Position numbers and translations under genes: made by a program. Shown piece after piece: positions 32,660 through 42,415 of a stretch of 64,000 bases of DNA. The stretch spans positions 3,682,001-3,746,000 of the forward strand of contig JAUOZS010000001.1 in assembly GCA_032334055.1 (NCBI GenBank). Reading direction: 5' to 3'. The notes beneath the pieces are model-generated. The model had not been told where the DNA came from and ran no database searches. It saw only the letters and a program-made list of their open reading frames with translations. Every line of letters begins with the position of its first letter. Positions within the stretch are counted from its first letter, which is position 1. This DNA is from Selenomonadales bacterium 4137-cl (GTDB taxonomy: Bacteria; Bacillota; Negativicutes; Sporomusales; UBA7701).

Positions 32660-34564
32660 TTGGAAGAAACCAGAGAAGAAATCCACACCGGCTGGAGAGT
32701 TTGGGCTGAGCGGGGCCTGGCCGTAGCCCTCCTCGCATTCCAATTAATGGCAATGTCGTTCGCCATGGTCCCGATCATGGTCCACAGACTGGTTTTCCTG
32801 TCCTTGTGTATGCTGTTGGTTTGCCTCAAACCCCCTAAGTCGAAATGGGAAAAATATACCAATATTACAATGGGCGTTATCATGGTCGTGCAGATAGTCT
32901 ACGTTTTGCTCAGCGCGGAACGCATCAGCCTGAGAATTCCCTTTATCGACGACCCCACGAGTATGGACCTCATTCTTGGCGTGGCCCTTATCGCCATTAT
33001 TATGGAAACTACCCGCCGGGTCGCCGGCATGAGCCTTGCAGTTATCGTCGCTGTGTTCATGGCCTACGGCTTTCTTGGGCCGTGGATTCCCGGCCCTCTC
33101 GGTCATCGTGGCGCCGGAATCGCCGACTTCATCGACAATCAGGTTCTCTCTCCTGGCGGCATCTTCGGTCAGCCGATCGGCGCCGTCATCGCCTACGTCT
33201 TCTATTTCATCCTCTTCACCGCCTTTCTCGAGGTCAGCGGCGGCGGCAAACTGTTTATCGATTTCGCTCTCCGCGTGGCCGGCTGGGCGAGGGGCGGCCC
33301 GGCTAAAGCGGCGGTTATTGCCAGCGGCGCAATGGGAACCATCAGCGGCAGTGCTGTGGCCAATGTCGTCGGTGTAGGTGCCTTCACCATCCCTCTTATG
33401 AAAAGGACGGGTTTTGCGCCCCATGTCGCGGGTGGTATCGAAGCCGCCGCTTCCACCGGCGGACAGCTCATGCCGCCGGTAATGGGTGCCGCAGCTTTCG
33501 TTATGGCTGAGGTCACCGGCATCTCCTACTTCGAAATCGCCCTGGCGGCGGCAATACCCGCCATCCTCTACTACCTAAGCATCTTTTTTCAGGTCGATTT
33601 CTACGCCCAGAAGTCCGGCCTCAAGGGGATGGCCAAAGCAGATCTGCCGAACCTTAAGGAATCAGTCAGGCGCTACGGCCACCTGATGATTCCCCTGGTA
33701 GCCCTAGTCGTATTCATGGGCATCGGCAACTCGCTTATGGCCGCCGGCCTCAAGTCGACAGCCATGCTGATCGTCTTAAGTTTTTTGCGCAAGGAAACGC
33801 GCATGCTTCCTATGAAATGCCTCGATGGCCTCGTCTCGGCAATTAGGACCCTCCCGGCCGTCGCCATCCCCTGCGCCGCCGCCGGCATTATTATTGGCGT
33901 TGTCATCAGCACCAACCTGGGCCTGCAGTTCAGCTCCTTCTTCCTAGCCATGGCCGCCGGCAGCAAGTTTATCACCCTCATCGCGATCATGTTTGTATGC
34001 ATTATCCTTGGCATGGGTATGCCGACCATCTCGGCTTATATCATCGTCGTCCTATTGATGGTGCCGACCGTCATCCAGATGGGCATTCCCGTGCTTGCAG
34101 CCCACATGTTTGTATTCTACTTCGCTTTGCTGTCGTTCGTAACGCCACCTGTAGCCCTCGCGGCCTATACCGCCTCAGGCATCGCTAAGGCCGATGCAGC
34201 CAAGACCGGCTGGATGGCGTTCCAATTCACTCTCGGCGGGTTCATAATTCCCTTCGTCATCACCAACGATCAAGCGCTTCTGATGCAGGGCCCGGCTTAT
34301 TGGGTAATCTGGCGCACGCTGATTTCCGTACTGGGGATTTACGTACTGGGCGGCGCTGCCATGGGCTGGTATTTCACCAAGGCTAAGCTTTGGGAAAGGG
34401 TGCTCGGGGCCATCGGGTCCCTGCTTCTGATCATTCCCATGGCCGTCACCGACTACACTGGACTGGCGATATGCGTCTTCATTCTGCTGACTCAGTATCG
34501 TAAAGCACGTAGGCTAAAATTCCCGGCTGACCCGCAGACGAAGCCGAACAGCCAAGAATCATGA
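32660..34564 (+). CDS. TRAP transporter fused 4TM/12TM permease (TAXI type)
   Basis: 634 residues with many hydrophobic segments. The N-terminal ~200 residues correspond to the small DctQ-like subunit and the rest to DctM, with the motifs GGGKLFIDFALRVAGWARGGPAKAAV, AAASTGGQLMPPVMGAAAFVMAE and CIILGMGMPTISAYIIVVLL. Fusion of the two is usual for TAXI systems. It is ion-coupled carboxylate uptake in the inner membrane. The start is TTG at 32660 with AGGAGGAAAAGGC upstream. Confidence 0.93.
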   Translation: MEETREEIHTGWRVWAERGLAVALLAFQLMAMSFAMVPIMVHRLVFLSLCMLLVCLKPPKSKWEKYTNITMGVIMVVQIVYVLLSAERISLRIPFIDDPTSMDLILGVALIAIIMETTRRVAGMSLAVIVAVFMAYGFLGPWIPGPLGHRGAGIADFIDNQVLSPGGIFGQPIGAVIAYVFYFILFTAFLEVSGGGKLFIDFALRVAGWARGGPAKAAVIASGAMGTISGSAVANVVGVGAFTIPLMKRTGFAPHVAGGIEAAASTGGQLMPPVMGAAAFVMAEVTGISYFEIALAAAIPAILYYLSIFFQVDFYAQKSGLKGMAKADLPNLKESVRRYGHLMIPLVALVVFMGIGNSLMAAGLKSTAMLIVLSFLRKETRMLPMKCLDGLVSAIRTLPAVAIPCAAAGIIIGVVISTNLGLQFSSFFLAMAAGSKFITLIAIMFVCIILGMGMPTISAYIIVVLLMVPTVIQMGIPVLAAHMFVFYFALLSFVTPPVALAAYTASGIAKADAAKTGWMAFQFTLGGFIIPFVITNDQALLMQGPAYWVIWRTLISVLGIYVLGGAAMGWYFTKAKLWERVLGAIGSLLLIIPMAVTDYTGLAICVFILLTQYRKARRLKFPADPQTKPNSQES

Positions 34565-34587
34565 CCCAAAAGGGAGATGGGTGAACA

Positions 34588-35601
34588 GTGACAAAAGTGC
34601 TCTTAGTCGAGCCGATCCATGAATCGGGAGTAACGATCCTCCGCCAGGCCGGTCTGGAGCCGGTGGTGTCGCCTTCGACGGACACCGATACCCTGGCGGA
34701 ACTGGTCAGGGACGACGTATTCGGCATCATCGTCCGCACCAGCCTGCTCGCCGGAAAGGTGCTGGAAGCGGGCAAAGATCTGAAAATCATCGGTCGCCAC
34801 GGAATTGGTTATAACAACATCGACCTGGCCGCCGCCGACAAGCGTAACATCGTCATCGCCAATGTCCCCGACGCTAACGCCTACTCGGTCGTTGAATACG
34901 TGCTTACCGCCATCATGATGGTGTCGCGGAAGTTCCTCGACGGCGACAAGGCGCTCAGGTCCGGTAAGCTCATCCAGCCGGGCGCATCTCTTCCCGGCCT
35001 GGTGAAAAAGTTCAACCTGGGTGGCAGCGAGCTTCCCGGCCGCTGCGTCGGCGTGATCGGTCTAGGCAAAATTGGATCCCAGGTCGCCGAGATGGCCGCC
35101 TCCTTTCTTCGCATGGATGTGCTGGCCTATGACCCATACAAGAAAGAAGCGCCCCCGGGAGCCAGAATGGTCAGCGACATTCGCGAAATATATCGCAGCG
35201 CGGACTTCGTTACCCTCCACACCCCCGCTACCCAGGAAACGGAAAACATGATCGACGCCGCCGTCCTGGACGAGATGAAAACGACCGCCATCCTCATCAA
35301 CGCCGGTCGCGGAGAACTTGTTGACGAACAGGCTCTTGCCGCCGCCCTTAAACAAGGGAAAATTGCCGGCGCCGTCCTCGACGTATTCTGGCAGGAGCCT
35401 CCCAGCATTACCAATCCGCTTTTCAGCGCCCCCAACGTATTGTTGACGCCCCATATCGCCGGCGCCACCGACGATGCGGTCGAACGGCTGGCCATCGGCT
35501 CCGCCCGTGCCGTTGCGGATTATTATCAAGGCAAAAAACCGGCCAACATCATTAATCCCCAGGTATGGGAAAGGCTGACGAAGCGATCTCAAGGAGAGTG
35601 A
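34588..35601 (+). CDS. D-isomer-type 2-hydroxyacid dehydrogenase (SerA-like)
   Basis: 337 residues. The Rossmann motif GVIGLGKIGSQVAEMA lies centrally, and the catalytic triad residues appear in INAGRGELVDEQ (Arg), WQEPP (Glu) and LTPHIAGATDD (His). No ACT regulatory domain follows, so it is not a full-length biosynthetic SerA. It interconverts a 2-hydroxy acid and a 2-oxo acid with NAD. It is followed immediately by an unrelated 2-hydroxyacid dehydrogenase; such pairs (as in sulfolactate metabolism) can together invert the hydroxyl stereocentre. Confidence 0.88.
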   Translation: MTKVLLVEPIHESGVTILRQAGLEPVVSPSTDTDTLAELVRDDVFGIIVRTSLLAGKVLEAGKDLKIIGRHGIGYNNIDLAAADKRNIVIANVPDANAYSVVEYVLTAIMMVSRKFLDGDKALRSGKLIQPGASLPGLVKKFNLGGSELPGRCVGVIGLGKIGSQVAEMAASFLRMDVLAYDPYKKEAPPGARMVSDIREIYRSADFVTLHTPATQETENMIDAAVLDEMKTTAILINAGRGELVDEQALAAALKQGKIAGAVLDVFWQEPPSITNPLFSAPNVLLTPHIAGATDDAVERLAIGSARAVADYYQGKKPANIINPQVWERLTKRSQGE

Positions 35602-35606
35602 CTATA

Positions 35607-36662
35607 ATGAAAGTAAGCGTTGATAAAGAAGTCGTAACCATTGCCCCCCAGGAGCTCAAAGACCTGGTAACCAGCCTGCTTGAAAAAGTCGGCGTCCCCC
35701 GCGAACAAGGCACGATGGTCGCTGAGGTCATGGTCAACGCCGACCTCAAGGGCGTAGAGTCGCACGGCGTCCGTTGGCTGGATATCTACCTCAAACGTAT
35801 CCAGTCCGGCAGCGTCAAAGCCGTTACCGACCTCAAAGTAGTAAAGGAAAAGGCCGGCCTGCTCCTCGTCGATGCTCAGGGAGGCCTCGGCCAGGTGGCG
35901 TTCACTCTGGCGATAGAAATGGCAATCGCCAAGGCCAGAACTGCCGGCGTCTGCGCGGTAGGCGTGCGCAACACCAACCACTGCGGCGCCCTCGGTTTCT
36001 ATACCGAACTTGCCACCAAAGCTAACATGGCGGCCATGGCGATGACCAACAGCACCCCGCTCATGGCCCCGTGGGGCGGCGTCACCCTCAGCATCGGCAC
36101 CAACCCCATCTCCTTCGGCGTACCCACCCAGGGCGACCCGGTCATTCTCGACATGGCGACAAGCGCCAGTGCGCGCGGGAAAGTATTCCTCGCCGCCCAG
36201 AAAGGTTATAAACTTCCCGACGGCGTCGCCCTCAACAAAGACGGCGAACCGACGACCGACCCCAAAGCTGCGCTCGAAGGAATCCTTCTGCCCGTAGGCG
36301 GACCCAAGGGATACGGCTTGTCACTCATCATCGACATTATGGCCGGTATAATGACCGGGTCAAACTTCGGCCAGGGGATAACCTCCCTGTACGGCGATTT
36401 GGCCAAAGCCCAGGATATCGGTCACTTCGCCGTCCTCGTCAATATCGAAGATTTTATGGAGATTGATGATTTCTTCGCCGGCATGCAGCGTAGCAGAAGC
36501 GAGCTGAAAAGCTCCAAGCTTGCGAAAGGCTTCACGGAAATTTTCCTGCCGGGCGAGATCGAGGCCAACACCCTCAGACAGAGGACGGAAAAAGGCGCAG
36601 TGTTGCCGCTGGCGACATGGAACGTACTGGAGGGTTGGGCGAAAAAATTCGCCATTCTGTGA
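35607..36662 (+). CDS. Malate/L-lactate dehydrogenase family (Ldh2/ComC-like) oxidoreductase
   Basis: 351 residues of the Rossmann-unrelated Ldh2 family. GVESHGVRWLDIYL and GVRNTNHCGALGFYTELA carry the active-site His residues; LSIGTNPISFGVPTQGDPVILDMATSASARGKV is the NAD(P)-binding block. Members reduce 2-oxo acids to 2-hydroxy acids of various chirality (malate, sulfolactate, ureidoglycolate). The ATG at 35607 is 5 bases after the previous stop with AAGGAGAG upstream. Substrate unknown. Confidence 0.9.
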   Translation: MKVSVDKEVVTIAPQELKDLVTSLLEKVGVPREQGTMVAEVMVNADLKGVESHGVRWLDIYLKRIQSGSVKAVTDLKVVKEKAGLLLVDAQGGLGQVAFTLAIEMAIAKARTAGVCAVGVRNTNHCGALGFYTELATKANMAAMAMTNSTPLMAPWGGVTLSIGTNPISFGVPTQGDPVILDMATSASARGKVFLAAQKGYKLPDGVALNKDGEPTTDPKAALEGILLPVGGPKGYGLSLIIDIMAGIMTGSNFGQGITSLYGDLAKAQDIGHFAVLVNIEDFMEIDDFFAGMQRSRSELKSSKLAKGFTEIFLPGEIEANTLRQRTEKGAVLPLATWNVLEGWAKKFAIL

Positions 36663-36865
36663 GGAAACGCTCTTTCCGCGAAGAAGCCGGCGGGGCCTGG
36701 GCGAACGCGATGGCGGCCAGTCTCTTTTAGCCGGCGGCGGAACAGATAAATAATAGGTCTCAGCGACCCTTCCCAACGATAGTGTACTCGGAATGTGTGA
36801 AAATTTTCTCAAAGTCCTCCGCGGGCAAGACAGTTCCGCGAGGGTTAAAGGAGGAAGCGGCAGAG

Positions 36866-38305
36866 ATGGCGGAACCGTTCACTGCCCCCATCGACAACTT
36901 TTTCAATCCCCGGGGCGTCGCCGTGGTCGGCGCTTCGGCGACGCCGGGCAGCCCCAACAACCAGATAGTGCAGTTCGCAAAGCAAATGAGCCTGAACGGC
37001 AAGGTGTTCCCCGTGAACCCCCGGTCGGACGAGATTGTCGGCCTAAAATGTTACCCTGATCTCATGTCTATTCCGGAGCCGGTCGACCTCGTCGTCATCG
37101 CCGTCGGCGCTCAGCACAGCCTGGGCGTGGCCCGTCAGATTGCCCGGCGGCGCGGCGAGAAGGGCGACGCCGGAGCGGTAGCCGTGGTCACCGCCGGTTT
37201 CAAGGAGATGGCGACCGCCGAAGGCGAGCAACTGCAAAGCGAGTTGATCGCGACAATCAAAGCGAGCGGCGCGCGGATAATCGGCCCGAATTGCCAGGGG
37301 GTGGCCGATACTTACAACGGCGTCAACACAACATTCAGCGTACCGCCTAACACCCCGAAAGGCGGCGTCAGCGTAATCAGCCAGAGCGCGGCCTTCGCCA
37401 CCTCGTTTTTACGCTGGGCCAGAGATCAAAAACTGGTCGGCGTCAATAAGTTCGTCTCGCTCGGCAACATGGCCGACCTGGATTTCCGCGACTTGCTCGC
37501 CTACATGAGCGACGACGAGAAAACCAAGGTCATAGCTATGTACATGGAGGGCATCGTCGATGCCCGCGGCCTGATCGACATCTCCGCAAAGGTGACGAAG
37601 CGGAAGCCGATCGTCGTCATCAAAGGGGGGAAAACCTCGTTGGGCACTAACGTCGCCCAGAGCCACACCGCATCCATCGCCGGCAACAACGACATCTACG
37701 ACGGCGCCTTCCGCCAGGCGGGCGTGATCAGGGCGCAGAGCGTCGCCGAATTCTATCACACCGCGAGGGTATTCGATAAAATGCCCCTTCCCAAAGGCAA
37801 CCGAATCGCGATACTCACCGTCGTCGGCGGGCCGAGCACCATTTGCGTCGACGAACTGGTGTCAACCGGCGAAGTCTCGCTGGCCCATTTCAGCGACGAG
37901 CTGAAAAAAGAAGCGGCCAAGTACCTGGTAGCCAGTGCCAACATCGGCAGTCCGGACGGTTATATAGACATGACCGCCTCGGTCAATCCCAAGATGCATA
38001 CCGATGTCCTCAGACTGTTGATGAACGATGACGGCATTGATGGCATCATTTTCATGACGACTCCCCCGGGATTCATCAAGGATGACGAACTGGCCGCGGC
38101 GATCGCCGAAGGCTACAATTCGGTGCCGGACGAAAAGAAAAAACCGCTGCTGTCGGTCATGCTCGCCGGCAACGCGGTTGCCAGATGCCGGACGTTGCTC
38201 GAGGAACAGGGTTTGCCGACCTTCGAATTCCCGGACGACGCCGCCCGGGTCATGGTCAACATGGTCAGATACAGCGCGTATCGGCGGCGAAACGCCTGTC
38301 AATAG
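36866..38305 (+). CDS. ADP-forming acyl-CoA synthetase, alpha (CoA-binding/ligase) subunit
   Basis: 479 residues. The N-terminal CoA-binding domain begins FFNPRGVAVVGASATPGSP; GPNCQGVADTYNGVNTTF and SQSAAFATSFLRWA belong to the succinyl-CoA-ligase-like domains; the phosphorylated His is in VAQSHTASIAGNNDIYDGAF. With the next gene it converts acyl-CoA, ADP and phosphate to acid, CoA and ATP, the energy-conserving step of many fermenters. The ATG at 36866 follows AAAGGAGG by 11 bases. About 200 bp without a gene precede it. Confidence 0.9.
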   Translation: MAEPFTAPIDNFFNPRGVAVVGASATPGSPNNQIVQFAKQMSLNGKVFPVNPRSDEIVGLKCYPDLMSIPEPVDLVVIAVGAQHSLGVARQIARRRGEKGDAGAVAVVTAGFKEMATAEGEQLQSELIATIKASGARIIGPNCQGVADTYNGVNTTFSVPPNTPKGGVSVISQSAAFATSFLRWARDQKLVGVNKFVSLGNMADLDFRDLLAYMSDDEKTKVIAMYMEGIVDARGLIDISAKVTKRKPIVVIKGGKTSLGTNVAQSHTASIAGNNDIYDGAFRQAGVIRAQSVAEFYHTARVFDKMPLPKGNRIAILTVVGGPSTICVDELVSTGEVSLAHFSDELKKEAAKYLVASANIGSPDGYIDMTASVNPKMHTDVLRLLMNDDGIDGIIFMTTPPGFIKDDELAAAIAEGYNSVPDEKKKPLLSVMLAGNAVARCRTLLEEQGLPTFEFPDDAARVMVNMVRYSAYRRRNACQ

Positions 38306-38325
38306 AAAGGATTTAGGGGGTCAAT

Positions 38326-39024
38326 ATGGATTGTCGGAAAATAATCACCAGCAGTATCGCCGCCGGAGATGCCGTTATTCCTGAACTCGAAGCGCAGCAG
38401 ATCTGCCGGGCCTACGACATAGCCTGTCCGGCCACGGTGCTGGCGCCCGGCAAGGCGGAATGCATAGCAGCCGCAACAAGCATGGGCTTCCCGGTTGTCA
38501 TCAAAATCTTCTCTCGCCAGATAGTCCACAAATCGGATGTTGGCGGGGTGGTCACGGGAATAGCGACCGCCGATGAACTTGGCCGGGCCTACGACCGCAT
38601 GCTGGCGAATATCGCAAAAAGCGCTCCCGGCGCCGAGATCGGTGGCGTCATAGTGCAGAAACAGATGCCTAAAGGCGTCGAGGTGGTTGTCGGCGGCCTG
38701 CGCAACGATCAGTTCGGCCCGGTCGTTATGTTCGGCATGGGCGGAATATACGTCGAAGTCTTCAAGGACGTCTCCTTCAGGCTGGCGCCGCTCGACAAAG
38801 ACGAAGCTCTGCGTCAGGTGAGGGAAACCAAGGTTTACAAACTGCTGCAAGGCGTCCGGGGGGACAAGCCCTGCGACATTGACGCCCTCTGCGAGGTAAT
38901 GGTCAACACCGGGAAGCTGCTGGCCGAATACCCCGAAATCGCCGAACTCGATTTCAACCCCGTGTTTTGTTATCCCGACGGCTGTACAGTCGTTGACGCG
39001 CGTCTCGTTCTCAAATCATCGTGA
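38326..39024 (+). CDS. ADP-forming acyl-CoA synthetase, beta (ATP-grasp) subunit
   Basis: 232 residues of the ATP-grasp_5 type. MGFPVVIKIFSRQIVHKSDVGGVVTGI near the N-terminus binds nucleotide, and GGLRNDQFGPVVMFGMGGIYVEVFKDVSFRLAPL and AELDFNPVF complete the grasp. It partners the preceding alpha subunit; the two are fused in some bacteria and separate here as in Pyrococcus. Substrate acyl-CoA could be acetyl-CoA or the product of the neighbouring oxidoreductase. Confidence 0.92.
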   Translation: MDCRKIITSSIAAGDAVIPELEAQQICRAYDIACPATVLAPGKAECIAAATSMGFPVVIKIFSRQIVHKSDVGGVVTGIATADELGRAYDRMLANIAKSAPGAEIGGVIVQKQMPKGVEVVVGGLRNDQFGPVVMFGMGGIYVEVFKDVSFRLAPLDKDEALRQVRETKVYKLLQGVRGDKPCDIDALCEVMVNTGKLLAEYPEIAELDFNPVFCYPDGCTVVDARLVLKSS

Positions 39025-39058
39025 CAAGTCATTCGCCATAGAGATGGAGGTTAGATGT

Positions 39059-39946
39059 ATGGGTGAAATAAGGTTACACGGCCGCGGCGGACAGGGGACG
39101 GTAATCGCTGCCGAAATGCTCGCCAACGCTTTTGTTCTCGGGGGAAAGTATGCCTCCGTATTCCCGTCGTTCGGCGTTGAGAGGCGGGGATCGGCGGTTA
39201 TGGCCTTCGCGCGCTACGGCGAGCAGCCGATCCGGGAGCGAACCAGGGTTTATCGGCCGGACATTCTTCTAATGCTGGACCAGTCGCTCACCGAAATCCG
39301 CGCCAATTACGACGGGTTCAAATCCGGCGGAACAATTATCGCTAATACCAAGCATAAGCAGGCCATCGAGGATCTCAGCCTCAACCAGGGGATGCTCGCC
39401 GTCGTGGACGGAGTGGGCATCGCCCTTGAGGAAACCGGCACCGCTATTACCAACACCTGCATGCTGGGCGCTTTTGCCAAGGCGACCGGCCTCGTGCGGT
39501 TGGACGACCTTAAAGAGGCCCTGGCATTATACTTCCAAGGCGATCTGTTGGCTAAAAACATCAGAAGCCTGGAAAGAGGCTATGCGGAAGTTGAGGTTTC
39601 CCGTTATACGCCGGCAAAGACAGCGGAACGGGAAAAGGGGCAAAGCGACCTAGTCGACATAGTGAAGCCGCCCGAGATAACAACTACTTTTGCCGCGGCC
39701 TGGGCCGACGTATCCCAAAAACTGTTGAATGTCCGTACCGGCGACTGGCGGTACAGAAGGCCGGAACTGGATAAATCGCCCTGTCGGCTGTGCGGCTGGT
39801 GCAGCATTTACTGCCCTGTCGGCTGCATGAAGCTGGGTGATGACGGATACTACCACCCCGACTTGGCTTACTGCAAAGGCTGTGGAGTTTGCGCTAACAT
39901 GTGCCCGGCCCATGCCATCAAAATGACGGCGGAGGAGGTTATTTAA
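39059..39946 (+). CDS. 2-oxoacid oxidoreductase, fused gamma and ferredoxin-type delta subunits
   Basis: 295 residues. Residues 1-190 are the gamma domain (IRLHGRGGQGTVIAAEMLANA, FPSFGVERRGSAVMAFAR). The C-terminal ~80 residues are a delta domain with two [4Fe-4S] motifs, CRLCGWCSIYCPVGC and CKGCGVCANMCP. In phenylglyoxylate oxidoreductase these are PadE and PadF. The ATG at 39059 has GGAGG 8 bases upstream. Confidence 0.9.
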   Translation: MGEIRLHGRGGQGTVIAAEMLANAFVLGGKYASVFPSFGVERRGSAVMAFARYGEQPIRERTRVYRPDILLMLDQSLTEIRANYDGFKSGGTIIANTKHKQAIEDLSLNQGMLAVVDGVGIALEETGTAITNTCMLGAFAKATGLVRLDDLKEALALYFQGDLLAKNIRSLERGYAEVEVSRYTPAKTAEREKGQSDLVDIVKPPEITTTFAAAWADVSQKLLNVRTGDWRYRRPELDKSPCRLCGWCSIYCPVGCMKLGDDGYYHPDLAYCKGCGVCANMCPAHAIKMTAEEVI

Positions 39947-41125
39947 TTGATTAAGGTACTTACCGGCAATAAGGCCGCCGCTCACGGCGTACGTCTGTCG
40001 CGGCCGGATGTCATCGCAATGTATCCGATAACGCCCCAGACGCCTCTGGCGGAAGAACTGGCGCATTTTCACGCCGCCGGGCAACTTGACTGCGAAATGG
40101 TTGAAGTCGAGGGCGAACACACTTCGATGAGCGTCATCACCGCCGCGGGAGTGGCCGGAGGACGGGTCTTTACCGCCACCTCCTCCTGGGGTCTGGCGTA
40201 TATGAATGAGGCTCTCATGTACTGTGCCGGCATGCGCATACCGGCAGTAATGGTCGACGTCACCCGCGAAACGCCCTCAATGCGCGGCGTTGGCGGCGGA
40301 CGCCAGGACATCATGAGCATACGGGACAGCGGCTGGATCCAGATCGAGCCCGAAACCTGCCAGGAGATCCTCGACTCGGTGATCATGGCTTATCGCCTCG
40401 CCGAGGACCCTGACATCTTGCTACCGGTAGTGGTCGCGTATGACGGCTTTTACCTGTCCCACTTGTCCGAACGGGTGGAAGTCCCCGAGCAGGCGGATGT
40501 CGACAAATTCCTCGCGCCGGTAAAGAACAGCGGCAGAACGACGCTTCTCTCCGGCGAAAACCTGCACTTCAGCCCCAGCATCGTGGGCAAAGAATTCGCG
40601 GAATACCGCTACAAGACAGTGCAAGCGTTCGAGGCCGCCAAAACCAAAATTGCCCTCATTGAACAGGAATTCAAGGCTATTTTTGGGCGCGAGTACGGCG
40701 GCATGGTCGACACGTATCTGGCGGACGACGCGGAGATTCTCATCCTCACCGCGGGCAGCTGCGCCGGCACGGCCAGGGTTGTCGTCGACGCTGCCCGGGA
40801 ACGCGGGTTAAAGGCCGGCTTGGCTAGGATGAGGGTGTTTCGGCCGTACCCGCGGGAAAGGCTGATGGAAGTGCTTGAAGGCAAAAAGGCGGTCGCCGTT
40901 ATTGATCGTAGCATCTGTCTCGGCTGGAACTGCGGGCACCTATACATGGAAATGAAGGCCGTGCTGGCCGACATGGCCAACCCGCCCAAGACAGTTCTCG
41001 ACTTCATTGACGGACTATGCAACACCGACATCACCTACGACCACATCGAAAAGGCCCTGAACGTCACCGCTGCCGCCATGAACGGCCGGAAAACGGCGGA
41101 GACCAACTGGCTGATATGGGACTGA
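39947..41125 (+). CDS. 2-oxoacid oxidoreductase alpha subunit (PadG-like)
   Basis: 392 residues. VIAMYPITPQTPLAEELAHF and VEVEGEHTSMSVITAAGVAGGRVFTATSSWGL are the conserved alpha-subunit blocks that contact thiamine diphosphate and the substrate; RMRVFRPYPRERLMEVLEGKKAVAVIDRS is the C-terminal domain. The TTG start directly follows the previous stop with GGAGGAGG upstream. It forms the catalytic core with the TPP-binding beta subunit two genes on. Confidence 0.92.
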   Translation: MIKVLTGNKAAAHGVRLSRPDVIAMYPITPQTPLAEELAHFHAAGQLDCEMVEVEGEHTSMSVITAAGVAGGRVFTATSSWGLAYMNEALMYCAGMRIPAVMVDVTRETPSMRGVGGGRQDIMSIRDSGWIQIEPETCQEILDSVIMAYRLAEDPDILLPVVVAYDGFYLSHLSERVEVPEQADVDKFLAPVKNSGRTTLLSGENLHFSPSIVGKEFAEYRYKTVQAFEAAKTKIALIEQEFKAIFGREYGGMVDTYLADDAEILILTAGSCAGTARVVVDAARERGLKAGLARMRVFRPYPRERLMEVLEGKKAVAVIDRSICLGWNCGHLYMEMKAVLADMANPPKTVLDFIDGLCNTDITYDHIEKALNVTAAAMNGRKTAETNWLIWD

Positions 41126-41139
41126 ATAAGGAGGACGCT

Positions 41140-42396
41140 ATGGACAGAACTAAACATCTGATAATCGGCGCCGGACCTGCCGCCCTTGCCGCTGCCAAGG
41201 CGATCCGCAACGCCGACAAATCCGCGGATATAAAGCTTGTCACCAGAGAAGAATCGCTTCCTTACTCGCCGGCGATGCTGCCTTACCTGATCAGCCAGGA
41301 ACTCAGCGAAAAAGATTTCTTCCTCAAAGGCCGAGAAACCCTTGACTCTCTTGGCATTCAGCTCGTCCGGGGCAAAGAAGTAGTCGCCCTTCACCCTGAG
41401 AAAAAAGAAGTGGAGTACGCCGGCGGCGAGCGCGAGACGTACGACAAACTGCTCATCGCTACCGGCGCCGCGCCCCAGGTGCCGCCCGTCGAAAATCTGG
41501 CGCCAGACCAGGTATACACCTTCAGAACCTACGGCGACTTCGAGCGACTAAGCAAAAACCTCGGGCAAAACCAGGATATCGCCATTTACGGCGCCGGTCT
41601 CGTAGCGGTCGAAGCGGCGGAAAAACTTTGCCACGCCGGTCACGCCGTCACCATCATCGCCAGGAGTTCCCTCCTGCGCAAGTACTTTGACCCCCATAGC
41701 GTCGCCGTTCTCGAAAAAGCGTTCGTCAAGCACGGCGGCAAAGTAATTACGAAAAGCACGCTGGCCGCCGTGGGCAAAAAAGCCGACAAGCTCGAACTCA
41801 AGCTTGGCAACGGCCGTACGCTGATTGTCGACCGGTTGCTCGTCGCTACCGGCGTAGCCGCAAATCTTGTCACAGGCGGCCTTATTCCCGTCGCCGCCGG
41901 CGGGCTCATGGTCGGCCGCCACATGGAAACCAGCATTCCCGACGTATTCGCGGCCGGCGACGTCGCTGCCGCCCCCTCCTTCGACGACAGTCAGAACGCA
42001 CCCTGCCCGATACTTCCCGAAGCCGTGCAGCAGGGTAAAGTCGCCGGGGCCAATATGGCCGGTGAAAAGATCGAATACAAGGGCTGGATTCCCGGCAACT
42101 ACCTTCGCTGCTTCGACGAACACCTTTTCAGCGTCGGCACAATCGACGCTACGCCCGCGGACGGCTACGAGACCTTCGAAAAAACGGACGGCGACAGTTT
42201 CCTCAAGCTGGTGGTCAAAGACGGCCTATTGGCGGGGGCTGAGGGCCTTAACCAGAAGTATGTCCATCCGGGCGTGTTCCACTACCTCATCAGGGAGCGG
42301 GTTCCGGTCGGCGAATACCGCGAACTCCTGCTCGCCAAACCCCGGGAGACGGCTTGCTGGCTGATGACGCGTCACCGTGCAGATCGAGCGATTTGA
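41140..42396 (+). CDS. FAD-dependent NAD(P)H oxidoreductase subunit (PadH-like)
   Basis: 418 residues of the pyridine nucleotide-disulfide oxidoreductase class. FAD motif LIIGAGPAALAAAKAI at the N-terminus, NAD motif IAIYGAGLVAVEAAEKL in the middle, and PDVFAAGDVA for the second FAD contact. No redox CxxxxC is apparent near the flavin motif, as in NADH oxidase/rubredoxin-reductase-like proteins. Its place between alpha and beta subunits matches PadH, which passes electrons from the Fe-S centres to NAD+. Confidence 0.88.
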   Translation: MDRTKHLIIGAGPAALAAAKAIRNADKSADIKLVTREESLPYSPAMLPYLISQELSEKDFFLKGRETLDSLGIQLVRGKEVVALHPEKKEVEYAGGERETYDKLLIATGAAPQVPPVENLAPDQVYTFRTYGDFERLSKNLGQNQDIAIYGAGLVAVEAAEKLCHAGHAVTIIARSSLLRKYFDPHSVAVLEKAFVKHGGKVITKSTLAAVGKKADKLELKLGNGRTLIVDRLLVATGVAANLVTGGLIPVAAGGLMVGRHMETSIPDVFAAGDVAAAPSFDDSQNAPCPILPEAVQQGKVAGANMAGEKIEYKGWIPGNYLRCFDEHLFSVGTIDATPADGYETFEKTDGDSFLKLVVKDGLLAGAEGLNQKYVHPGVFHYLIRERVPVGEYRELLLAKPRETACWLMTRHRADRAI

Positions 42397-42415
42397 CGCA
42401 AAAGGAGGAAAGGCT

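Noticed and set aside
34588..36662. Assignment of the dehydrogenase pair to sulfolactate racemisation
   Set aside because: No sulfo-lyase, sulfite exporter or other sulfonate gene is present, so the named substrate is not supported.
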